Shown one piece after another: positions 19,032 to 25,445 of a stretch of DNA of 64,000 bases. The position numbers were made by a program, and so were the translations under genes. The DNA is from Flavobacterium crocinum (GTDB lineage: Bacteria; Bacteroidota; Bacteroidia; Flavobacteriales; Flavobacteriaceae), in the NCBI RefSeq assembly GCF_003122385.1, contig NZ_CP029255.1, positions 3,472,001 to 3,536,000 on the forward strand, in the 5' to 3' direction. The notes under the pieces were generated by a model that worked only from the letters and a program-made list of their open reading frames with translations, ran no database searches and had not been told where the DNA came from. Every line of letters begins with the position of its first letter. The stretch's first letter is position 1.

Positions 19032-19519
19032 TTTGTTGGTTTTAAAGTCAATTGGCAGAATACATTATCAGGTTTCATTAATGGAAAATCATTTGGAAGT
19101 GCCTCTTTTGGAATTGTGATGAAACCATTCTTTTCATAAAAACGCAATGCTGCCTGTAAGATAGAAACCGTTCCTAAATATAAGTTTTTAACTCCGTTTT
19201 TCTGGCTGTAAGCAATCAATTCTTCCAGTAATTTCTGGGCAATACCAAATTCTTTTCCTCTAAATTCTTTCCTGACAAACATTTTTCTAATAGCACCAGC
19301 TTCATCGTTAAATTTAACCAAAGCAATAGTTCCCACTAATTTATCGTCTATAAATGCGCCGAGAAAAGTCCCGCCAGGTTTAAAATAGAAATTCTCAATA
19401 TCCAATAAATCCGGCTGGTCTTCTAAAGTCACAGGAACATTAAATTCTTTTTGCTGAATGTTTAATATTAAGTCTACAATCTCTTTTTCGTACTCGTTTT
19501 GTATAGGCTGAATTTGCAT
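19028..19519 (-). CDS. GNAT family N-acetyltransferase
   Basis: A 163-residue acetyltransferase with the acetyl-CoA binding motif A (IRKMFVRKEFRGKEFGIAQKLLEELI), preceded by a strand LVGTIALVKFN and followed by LYLGTVSILQAALRFYEKNGF. I start it at the ATG at 19519 and not at the TTG at 19549, because the latter lies inside the promoter. It is the first gene of a two-gene operon with a MarR regulator, an arrangement often used for detoxifying acetylation. The substrate is not predictable. Confidence 0.85.
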   Translation of the reverse strand: MQIQPIQNEYEKEIVDLILNIQQKEFNVPVTLEDQPDLLDIENFYFKPGGTFLGAFIDDKLVGTIALVKFNDEAGAIRKMFVRKEFRGKEFGIAQKLLEELIAYSQKNGVKNLYLGTVSILQAALRFYEKNGFITIPKEALPNDFPLMKPDNVFCQLTLKPTK

Positions 19520-19546
19520 TTTATTTCTAATAATTAAATATGAGTA

Positions 19547-19578
19547 CAAAACTACGTAGTTGACTACATATATCCAAA
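19547..19578 (-). promoter_or_regulatory. Promoter of the GNAT-marR operon with overlapping palindromic operator
   Basis: On the minus strand a TTTG box (19578-19575), a 20-nt spacer and TAGTTTTG (19554-19547) match the Bacteroidota consensus TTTG-N19-TAnnTTTG. The spacer and -7 element contain the palindromes ACTACGTAGT (19551-19560) and TAGTTGACTA (19557-19566). A bound MarR dimer would block this promoter. Confidence 0.65.
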
Positions 19579-19581
19579 TAA

Positions 19582-19605
19582 AAAACTGCTGAAGACAGCA
19601 GTTTT
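19582..19605 (-). terminator. Terminator downstream of the Pro-rich secreted protein gene
   Basis: A perfect 10-bp stem AAAACTGCTG (19582-19591) pairs with 19596-19605 and is followed on the minus strand by T residues. It separates the secreted-protein gene from the GNAT promoter. Confidence 0.75.
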
Positions 19606-19626
19606 AAGTGTTTTTTATGATTTTTA

Positions 19627-19705
19627 AAGTTTAGCTATGTGTTTTATTAAAAATGAAACGCCTTCTATAAAGCTATAAAATCTATGTTTCTATGTGTTTA
19701 AAAAA
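19627..19705. repeat. Family A intergenic repeat
   Basis: The copy carries an ATGAAACGCCTT core and the right arm TCTATGTTTCTATGTGTTTA (19681-19700). It ends 2 bp before the stop codon of the minus-strand gene at 19708. Confidence 0.7.
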
Positions 19706-19707
19706 GA

Positions 19708-20301
19708 TTATTCTTTAACCAAAACAATAACAGCCTTATAACCAGTTCCTACATTCCATTCGCTTGACGAAATAACATTGCCTTTGTCATCATAAACCTT
19801 AAATTCGGCTGTGTTTGGAGAAGCAAAACCTTCGTTTAACGCTTCAATATCAATCTTGTTGATTCCTTTTTCGAGATTTATTTTCACGCTTTTAAAATCG
19901 CCAGTTAGAAAAACTTCTGGTTCAATTACTTTATCATTTAAATATACTTTTACTTTATCGCCATCAACAAAAGCAGCATCACGATACATAATAGTAGAAG
20001 TAACCGCAGTAGTGTTGAAGTTTCCTAAAAACTGGTTTCTTCTGTAAAAAATGCCTTCAACATTTGCTTCCTGTTTGTATCTATTGGTGTCTTTAAAAAG
20101 ATCATCCGGATTCACCTGCAACGGTGCTGGTTTTTCTACAGGTGCCGGCGGATTTTCTTTCGGAGCTGTTTCTTTAGGTGGCACAACTTCTTTTTTTTCA
20201 GCATCTTTTGGTGGAATGGCTTTGAATTTATTGTTTAATTCCTGAGCGTAAATCTGCGCTGAGAAACAAGTAATGGCAGTTATCAAAAATATTTTTTTCA
20301 T
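19708..20301 (-). CDS. Secreted proline/lysine-rich protein, unknown function
   Basis: A 197-residue protein with a clear signal peptide (MKKIFLITAITCFSAQIYAQ). Residues 30-65 form a Pro/Lys/Glu-rich spacer with PPKETAPKENPPAP-like repeats. The remaining 130 residues look like a beta-sandwich with VKVYLNDKVI and INLEKGINKIDIEALNEG, reminiscent of adhesive or carbohydrate-binding secreted folds. No catalytic motif is evident and I do not recognise the family. The protein is likely periplasmic or outer-membrane associated, and the spacer could span peptidoglycan. Confidence 0.65.
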   Translation of the reverse strand: MKKIFLITAITCFSAQIYAQELNNKFKAIPPKDAEKKEVVPPKETAPKENPPAPVEKPAPLQVNPDDLFKDTNRYKQEANVEGIFYRRNQFLGNFNTTAVTSTIMYRDAAFVDGDKVKVYLNDKVIEPEVFLTGDFKSVKINLEKGINKIDIEALNEGFASPNTAEFKVYDDKGNVISSSEWNVGTGYKAVIVLVKE

Positions 20302-20490
20302 GTTTTATATTATTAATCTAGGGATATTGATTTTTAAAAAGATTAGACTTATTCGATCTTTATATATAAACATTTTATAAAAGCAATTATTGCCTTCTTA
20401 AGTATTTTTTGTCTAAAAATTAACGTATTTGATTGGTTTTTGTAAATTGATTTTTTGTTTTTAAAATAATGATTTTCAATGTTTTATATT

Positions 20491-20498
20491 TATATTTG
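20491..20498 (+). promoter_or_regulatory. Likely -7 promoter element
   Basis: TATATTTG matches TAnnTTTG exactly and lies 22 bp before the ATG at 20521. I find no good TTG box at the expected distance upstream. Confidence 0.4.
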
Positions 20499-20520
20499 AA
20501 TAGATAAAAAACAAATTGTT

Positions 20521-21414
20521 ATGAAATTGAGTGTTACCTTTTTTCTTCTGGCAATTGGCATGTTTGCTCAGGAAAGCAGAATCAATACTAATCTTCGTAA
20601 AAAGATTGAAGATTATAATACTTCTTTTGCCGCTTCTTTCATTAACGGAAAAACAGAAGATTTGTTAAAAGCATATACAGACGAATCGATTTTGATGCCG
20701 GAACACAGCAGGCAGAGAATCGGCAAAAAAGAGATTGTTGATTTTTATAAGCAATGGAAAACTCAGGCCGTCATTACTTCCTATCAAAAAGAAATTGTTG
20801 ACCTGCAAGATTTTGGAAATTATATTCTTGAAATTGGAACTTTTAATGAAGATCTCAATGTTAAAGAACAAAAGCCTTATAGCTATTCTGGAAAATATAT
20901 GGTTTTGTGGAAGAAATCTTCCATGACAATTGCGTCGGAAATATGGGGATCCAACACTTATTTTGACGATAAACTGATTCCGGAAATTGATGATAGTGCC
21001 GTTTCTCCAACTCAGGAAGATACAGCTTCGGATAAGCTTACACTGGAAGTAAAAGAACGAAATAATAAAATTAAAGAAATGGTTCAAAAAAGGCTAGGAG
21101 AGGAGCATGCTAAAATGTTCCTGCCAAATGCGATGTATTTAACGTATTACACGCCAATCCTTTCAGGAGAAAAAGAGATAACGCCTTATTTTGCAGAACA
21201 TGAAAAGCCTGGAACTTTAGTCATTGAAGAGATTTCAATTAAAACATCAGGAATTATTTTTGCACAAAAAGCAATTGTAGAATTCGGTTTTTACAGCGTA
21301 GATTGGAAAGATGGTGACAGCAAAGGCAATGTAAAAGGAAAAAGCATGAATGTCTGGCAAAAGAATGATAGTGGAGAATTAATGCTTTTTAGACAAATGG
21401 TAAATCATGATTAA
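20521..21414 (+). CDS. Secreted DUF4440/SnoaL-like protein with two NTF2-type domains
   Basis: A 297-residue exported protein with a short signal sequence (MKLSVTFFLLAIGMFAQ). Residues 25-150 form a SnoaL/NTF2-like domain with the usual elements: a helix IEDYNTSFAASFINGKTEDLLKAYTDESILMPE, then GKKEIVDFYKQW and YMVLWKKS strands. Residues about 185-297 look like a second, diverged copy ending with MNVWQKNDSGELMLFRQMVN. NTF2-like secreted proteins may bind ligands or act as isomerases, and nothing here fixes the activity. It is monocistronic by context. Confidence 0.65.
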   Translation: MKLSVTFFLLAIGMFAQESRINTNLRKKIEDYNTSFAASFINGKTEDLLKAYTDESILMPEHSRQRIGKKEIVDFYKQWKTQAVITSYQKEIVDLQDFGNYILEIGTFNEDLNVKEQKPYSYSGKYMVLWKKSSMTIASEIWGSNTYFDDKLIPEIDDSAVSPTQEDTASDKLTLEVKERNNKIKEMVQKRLGEEHAKMFLPNAMYLTYYTPILSGEKEITPYFAEHEKPGTLVIEEISIKTSGIIFAQKAIVEFGFYSVDWKDGDSKGNVKGKSMNVWQKNDSGELMLFRQMVNHD

Positions 21415-21541
21415 TTGAAATAAGTAATATCAAAAGTTTAGTTTTTTGATTAAGAGATATTTGTAAAAAGAAATAGATAATAATATACCCAGTGTACCAA
21501 ATGAAAATCTTCCAATACACAAATGGATAATTGTTTAATTA

Positions 21542-21715
21542 TATATAAACTATAATTCTAAACAAAGATATCATGAAAACTTGTCAAGTCACATTCAGGA
21601 AAGTTTTGCTTCTGCAAAGGAAAATCAGGAAACAATTGTAGAAAATAAAATTGAGAACATATAAGAAGTTGTTAACAAAGATAAATCTGAACAAAAAGAA
21701 AAACCGTCTGAATAA
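21542..21715 (+). pseudogene. Decayed small Lys/Glu-rich CDS with an in-frame stop
   Basis: In one plus frame the text reads SKQRYHENLSSHIQESFASA, continues to IVENKIENI, hits TAA at 21662-21664 and resumes in the same frame as EVVNKDKSEQKEKPSE before a final TAA at 21713-21715. The composition looks coding across the stop, and no ATG starts the frame. This suggests a small charged protein gene that has lost its start and gained a nonsense codon. The parent family is not recognised. Confidence 0.4.
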
Positions 21716-21724
21716 GACGGTTTT
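21700..21724. terminator. Bidirectional terminator overlapping the SEFIR gene stop
   Basis: AAAACCGTCT (21700-21709) pairs perfectly with AGACGGTTTT (21715-21724). The stop codons of the decayed plus ORF and of the minus-strand SEFIR gene both lie in or beside the hairpin. Confidence 0.8.
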
Positions 21725-22739
21725 ATCGAAACTTTTTAGATTTATCTTCGTTTTGGTAATGAGCTAAAACAGAAAACACTTCATGAACTAAACTTTCTGA
21801 AGTGAATGTTTCCTGTTTGGTTTTCCAAACAATATTTTTCTCAGTATCAAAATCAAATTTACATTTATAACTTTTAAATCTTTTCGGTTCCTCCCCAGGA
21901 AAATATCCGCCATTGTGATTGAGATATCCTTTAAAAAATTCTAATTCTACTTCACCGTGTTTTGCCGTATTACTGTAATTTCCTATTATTGATAATCTTG
22001 CCGCAAATCCATTACAGTTAACAATTATAGAATCTCTATAAGGTCCGGTATGAGTGAAATTGAAAAAAGTATTTTCGTTATAAAATTCAATTTTTTCTTT
22101 TATAGAATCATAAATTTTCCCAATCTCACTCTTAAAAATTTGAGCACCTTCGCGAGAATCTAATAATCTGTCTAATTCATTATTTAAAGATTCCTTTCTT
22201 TCTAATTCTTTTGCTAAATCTAATATTGGATCAATGTTAATGTTGTTTTCGAAGTCCGGGATTTCTCCTAACTTAGGTTTTTCAATTAAAGGTTTTCCAT
22301 ATATGATTTTTGACAATTCATACAATTTATTAATGTATTCTTTATCATTAACCATGTCATGGTATAACTTAGATTTCAAATGAATAGGAGAAGATATCTG
22401 CAAATTTCCTTCTCTTAAGATAGGAATGAATTTTATTTGTGAAATTGGTGAAGCGAAAATCTCTTGTGATATAATTGAAGTTTCGAATCCAACTCCTCTT
22501 TCTCTATTTTCTGCTTTTAATTTATAATTTGGTGTAAGAATGACAAGAACTTTATCAGCTTCTGTAATTGATGTTTCCATAAAATGAGTCAACTCCTTTC
22601 CAGCGCTTAATTCATATTGGTCTAGTATTACATCAACTCCAAACTTAGACATCAAATCATTCGCTAATGTTTGTACCCAATCTTGATGCTCTTGACCATC
22701 CCAAGAATACGATATAAATACTTTTTCTCTCTTTGACAT
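21723..22739 (-). CDS. SEFIR (TIR-like) domain protein, candidate defence effector
   Basis: A 338-residue soluble protein. Residues 4-150 form a SEFIR/TIR-like domain: KVFISYSWDGQEHQDWV at the N-terminus, GVDVILDQYELSAGKELTHF, then ADKVLVILTPNY and a GVGFETSIISQEI segment. The Glu of that segment is a candidate catalytic residue. Bacterial SEFIR proteins are known abortive anti-phage effectors that deplete NAD. Residues about 180-338 are an unrecognised domain with an acidic helix and a beta-rich end, perhaps the sensor. It is the last gene of a three-gene minus-strand cassette, 22 bp after a membrane protein. The domain call is strong; the defence role is inferred from the family. Confidence 0.82.
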   Translation of the reverse strand: MSKREKVFISYSWDGQEHQDWVQTLANDLMSKFGVDVILDQYELSAGKELTHFMETSITEADKVLVILTPNYKLKAENRERGVGFETSIISQEIFASPISQIKFIPILREGNLQISSPIHLKSKLYHDMVNDKEYINKLYELSKIIYGKPLIEKPKLGEIPDFENNINIDPILDLAKELERKESLNNELDRLLDSREGAQIFKSEIGKIYDSIKEKIEFYNENTFFNFTHTGPYRDSIIVNCNGFAARLSIIGNYSNTAKHGEVELEFFKGYLNHNGGYFPGEEPKRFKSYKCKFDFDTEKNIVWKTKQETFTSESLVHEVFSVLAHYQNEDKSKKFR

Positions 22740-22761
22740 GATTCAAATTAAATTACATTGG

Positions 22762-23268
22762 TTATTCATTTTTCCACTTTTCATAAAGTTTTTTCGTGTT
22801 CCAAAATCTAGATGAAACACCAAAACATTCACTATAATTATCTACAGCATCGAATAAAATATCCCTGTATTCTGTTTTCCAATCTCTGTCTGAAAGATAA
22901 TTATGAATAATACAATATGACAAGCGGTCTAATGCGTTTAAATAGTTTTCACGAGCAACTTTTATCTTATCTTGAAATAATTCTAATGTGTCTTCACTTA
23001 GTTGTTTCTCTGAAGAATTTATATCTATTCCATATTGACGTAAATCAAAATTACAGCGATCTAAGTTTTCTTTACGCCTATTCATTTCACTTTCTAATTC
23101 CAAAACAGTCATTAAAGTGCTATTTTTTTGACCTTCTGCAAGATTTTTAAGTTGGAGCTTTACTTGTTTAATTTGATACCACGCAACCCATAAAACACCT
23201 CCAGAAATAAAAGCGGAGAACATTGCTGATATTGCGCTGATCCAGTCTGTAATTGAAGGATAAATCAT
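22762..23268 (-). CDS. Single-pass membrane protein of SEFIR cassette, unknown family
   Basis: A 168-residue protein with one N-terminal hydrophobic segment (residues about 8-32, ISAISAMFSAFISGGVLWVA) and a charged, mostly helical cytoplasmic remainder. That part includes a coiled-coil-like stretch (residues 35-115) and a Trp/Tyr-rich end. It resembles small DUF4760-like membrane proteins found near defence genes, but I cannot assign a family firmly. Its ATG overlaps the stop of the upstream 84-residue gene by 4 bp, and the SEFIR gene follows after 22 bp. It could anchor or regulate the SEFIR protein. Confidence 0.68.
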   Translation of the reverse strand: MIYPSITDWISAISAMFSAFISGGVLWVAWYQIKQVKLQLKNLAEGQKNSTLMTVLELESEMNRRKENLDRCNFDLRQYGIDINSSEKQLSEDTLELFQDKIKVARENYLNALDRLSYCIIHNYLSDRDWKTEYRDILFDAVDNYSECFGVSSRFWNTKKLYEKWKNE

Positions 23269-23519
23269 TTATTCAATTTTGCCATTAATAATTCCATAAC
23301 TACTTTAGCTTTATTTGAATTAGAAATAGAGTTTTGATGATCTTGAGATTTTGTTTCATAATCATTCTGATGCATTTTAAAGTAAGTCATCATTTCAGGA
23401 ATTGACACACCTGATAACTTTAAAATTGGAATAATTTGATCTAGAATAGAATTTATTTCTATTGGAGAATCGGCTGATTTAAGTTTTTCAAAATACTGAC
23501 GAATAATATCTTCTTTCAT
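23265..23519 (-). CDS. Small hypothetical protein, first gene of SEFIR cassette
   Basis: An 84-residue, entirely helical-looking soluble protein (MKEDIIRQYFEKLKSADSPI at the start) with no Cys pairs, membrane segment or known motif. It overlaps the next gene by 4 bp (ATGA), so it is translationally coupled with it and very probably real despite its size. It could be an adaptor or an inhibitor of the cassette; the sequence does not tell which. Confidence 0.6.
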   Translation of the reverse strand: MKEDIIRQYFEKLKSADSPIEINSILDQIIPILKLSGVSIPEMMTYFKMHQNDYETKSQDHQNSISNSNKAKVVMELLMAKLNK

Positions 23520-23641
23520 ATAAAAGGAAATTTTTAAAAAGCAATTTAAGATTAAAAATGTCTCAATTATTAATCAATTTATAAGAGTTTTCAACAAAAT
23601 TATAACCATATAATAGTTACATTAAAATGTAGCCAGCAAAA

Positions 23642-23667
23642 ATAACCGCCTCAAATAAGACGGTTAT
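23642..23667. terminator. Hairpin upstream of SEFIR cassette
   Basis: ATAACCG (23642-23648) pairs with CGGTTAT (23661-23667), extended by two pairs beyond a mismatch. The 12-mer AATAAGACGGTT at 23654-23665 recurs at 21711-21722, beyond the other end of the cassette. Confidence 0.45.
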
Positions 23668-23684
23668 ATTATTATCAAGAAATA

Positions 23685-23860
23685 TTAGCAAAAGCCCCAG
23701 AGGGGGCAAAATATTTATAGAATTCCAATGAGACAAATGAAAAAAGCTCCAGCGGAGCGACATATATTATAAATTGTAAAAAATATGTCGCTCCGCTGGA
23801 GCTTTAGATTGTGGATGTCTATTTTTTTCTATAAATATTTCGCTTCTCCGAAGATTGAAA
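23685..23860. repeat. Family D nested inverted repeat
   Basis: A perfect 23-bp inverted repeat, beginning AAAGCTCCAGCGGAGCGACA (23743-23765 with 23783-23805), sits inside a second inverted pair AATATTTATAGAA / TTCTATAAATATT (about 23710-23722 and 23829-23841). Together with the flanking hairpin it fills most of the gap at 23520-23903. No ORF is present. Confidence 0.75.
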
Positions 23861-23903
23861 AAAAAATATATCTTTTGAGACTGTCTTTCTTCTGAAGATC
23901 TTT

Positions 23904-24323
23904 TTAATTTAGATTATTGTCAGCAAAATTCTTGCAATATTCTTTTATAAGATTTCTAACGTTTCTAAATTGTTCTTCTATTTCAGAATCTGTTCCCGTT
24001 GCTTTGGCAGGATCGGGAAAATTGTAATGAAATTTTTGTGCCTTAGTTGGAAAAAACGGACATCTTTCTTTGGCATTGTCACAAACCGTAATAACATAAT
24101 CAAAATCAATATTATAGTATTCGTCAATGTTATTTGAAGTGTGATTCAAAATGTCAATTCCGTCTTCTTTCATGATAGCAATTGCTTTCGGATTTACACC
24201 ATGAGTTTCTACTCCGGCACTGTAAACGATTGCTTTATTACCTGCAAAATGTTTCATATAACCTTCTGCAATCTGGCTTCTGCAACTATTTCCTGTGCAT
24301 AATATTAGTATTTTCTTTTCCAT
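23904..24323 (-). CDS. arsC: Arsenate reductase, low-molecular-weight phosphatase type
   Basis: A 139-residue enzyme that reduces arsenate to arsenite using thioredoxin. The catalytic P-loop is C9-TGNS-C14-R-S, and the two further redox cysteines C81 and C88 (VCDNAKERC) complete the triple-Cys relay that separates ArsC from ordinary tyrosine phosphatases. A DPAKATGTD general-acid loop follows. Length and order fit the family exactly. It is the last gene visible in an ArsR, DUF6428, small peptide, ArsC operon. No arsenite exporter follows in the window, so efflux must be encoded elsewhere. Confidence 0.92.
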   Translation of the reverse strand: MEKKILILCTGNSCRSQIAEGYMKHFAGNKAIVYSAGVETHGVNPKAIAIMKEDGIDILNHTSNNIDEYYNIDFDYVITVCDNAKERCPFFPTKAQKFHYNFPDPAKATGTDSEIEEQFRNVRNLIKEYCKNFADNNLN

Positions 24324-24326
24324 AAT

Positions 24327-24452
24327 TTAAACGAACAGCCAAATGATATTGATGATGCAGAATTTTGGATCGAATCCAAAAATAAGCTGTAAGACCATAA
24401 CAGAGCTGGTAATAATAATTGGTTTTTTATATTGAATAATTTTGGCTTTCAT
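24327..24452 (-). CDS. 41-residue hydrophobic peptide in arsenic operon
   Basis: The frame starts at ATG 24452 and stops at TAA 24327-24329, giving 41 residues. It begins with a basic stretch (MKAKIIQYKKP) followed by a hydrophobic helix (IIITSSVMVLQLIFGF) and a hydrophobic end. It fits exactly in the gap between DUF6428 (stop 24456) and arsC (start 24323), with 3-bp spacings on both sides. Such tight packing argues for real translation. It would be a single-pass inner-membrane microprotein with the basic end inside. Its function is unknown. Confidence 0.6.
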   Translation of the reverse strand: MKAKIIQYKKPIIITSSVMVLQLIFGFDPKFCIINIIWLFV

Positions 24453-24455
24453 TGC

Positions 24456-24926
24456 TTAACAGCATCCTGAATCTGGCGTACAGCAAGAACTGTTATTTTC
24501 CAGTCCTCTGAGAACTATTTTTTGTTTTTCAGCTGGAATCCCACATGAATCCTGGGCTAAACAAGCTGTTGTTTTGTTTTTAAGAACAAAGTTTTTTCCG
24601 TTAAAATCCAAATCATATTTCCCGATGGTTTGGTTTTGGTATTCCACTTCGATTTCAAGATTTTTAATACCCAGTTTATCTTCAGAAAGCTGAATAATAT
24701 GAAGTAATTTATTCGGTTTTAAACGATGTTCAAAATCGTCAGCATTCCAAAGCTGAAAGTTTACCACTTCTTCATTCCTAATTACACCACCGCAATCAAT
24801 AAAATTTTTAGTAATCATTCCGACTTCCGTTACATGGAAATGTTCCGGGACAAAAGTTCCATTTTCCAATTGAAATTCAACATTCTCTAATGTTGGTAAA
24901 ATCTGTTTTATTTCTGCTAATTTCAT
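24456..24926 (-). CDS. DUF6428 family protein of arsenic operon
   Basis: A 156-residue cytosolic protein of a family that in Bacteroidota is found beside arsR and arsC. Recognisable segments are the start KLAEIKQILPTLENVEFQLE, the FVPEHFHVTEVG block and the QLWNADDFEHRLKPNKLLHII block. The C-terminus ends in a cysteine cluster, CCTPDSGCC, with two further Cys at CLAQDSCG. These cysteines could bind arsenite or another thiophilic metal, which is inference only. It lies downstream of arsR, with an operator-like repeat between them. Confidence 0.78.
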   Translation of the reverse strand: MKLAEIKQILPTLENVEFQLENGTFVPEHFHVTEVGMITKNFIDCGGVIRNEEVVNFQLWNADDFEHRLKPNKLLHIIQLSEDKLGIKNLEIEVEYQNQTIGKYDLDFNGKNFVLKNKTTACLAQDSCGIPAEKQKIVLRGLENNSSCCTPDSGCC

Positions 24927-24946
24927 GTTCTTTTATTTATTTGTTA

Positions 24947-24962
24947 ATTGCAATATTACGAT
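24947..24962 (-). promoter_or_regulatory. Second operator-like copy between arsR and DUF6428
   Basis: ATTGCAATATTACGAT here is identical to 25328-25343 upstream of arsR. It contains the near-palindrome AATTGCAATATT and could be a second ArsR site. Confidence 0.5.
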
Positions 24963-24984
24963 ATATGTTTTCAAAAAAAATGCC

Positions 24985-25311
24985 TTAACAGCATTCTGAT
25001 TTTGAAAGAGTTTGGGTGATGTTTAAAAAATAAGCATTTAAAATTTCTATAGCTTTTTCATCAATACAGTAACATATAGAATTCCCTGAAATATTTCCTT
25101 TAATGATTCCGGCATTTTTAAGTTCTTTTAAATGCTGGGAAACGGTTGGCTGTGCCAGTGGAAGTTCGTTTACGATATCACCGCAAATGCATTCGTTTAC
25201 TTTAAGCAAATATTCTAAAATGGCAATTCTAGCTGGATGGCCTAAAGCTTTAGCAATAATTGCGATCTGGTTTTGTGCATCTGTAAAATGTTCTGTTTTA
25301 GTAGCTCCCAT
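24985..25311 (-). CDS. arsR: ArsR family metal-responsive repressor
   Basis: A 108-residue winged-helix repressor. ALGHPARIAILEYLL leads to the metal-site helix with C41 and C43 (ECICGDIV, the ELCVC-type motif). The recognition helix LAQPTVSQHLKELKNAGII and the wing follow. Two cysteines also end the protein. Arsenite binding to the Cys sites releases such repressors from the operator. It is the first gene of the arsenic operon. A 14-bp perfect palindrome lies just upstream, so autoregulation is likely. Confidence 0.92.
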   Translation of the reverse strand: MGATKTEHFTDAQNQIAIIAKALGHPARIAILEYLLKVNECICGDIVNELPLAQPTVSQHLKELKNAGIIKGNISGNSICYCIDEKAIEILNAYFLNITQTLSKSECC

Positions 25312-25324
25312 TTTTTATTAATTT

Positions 25325-25343
25325 AATATTGCAATATTACGAT
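25325..25343 (-). promoter_or_regulatory. Likely ArsR operator and promoter of ars operon
   Basis: AATATTGCAATATT (25325-25338) is a perfect palindrome, and the 16-mer ATTGCAATATTACGAT recurs at 24947-24962. On the minus strand TAATATTG in the same place is one mismatch from the TAnnTTTG -7 consensus. Confidence 0.55.
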
Positions 25344-25386
25344 TATGTATTTAATAACACATATTATTTAAGTTAAATTTTTGCTA

Positions 25387-25416
25387 TTGGAAATTAATGT
25401 ACTATCAATATATTTG
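25387..25416 (+). promoter_or_regulatory. Promoter of the porin pseudogene
   Basis: TTG at 25387-25389, a 19-nt spacer and TATATTTG at 25409-25416 match the Bacteroidota promoter consensus well. The ATG lies 30 bp downstream. Confidence 0.65.
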
Positions 25417-25445
25417 TATACTAACTCTATAGGATAAATATTTAA

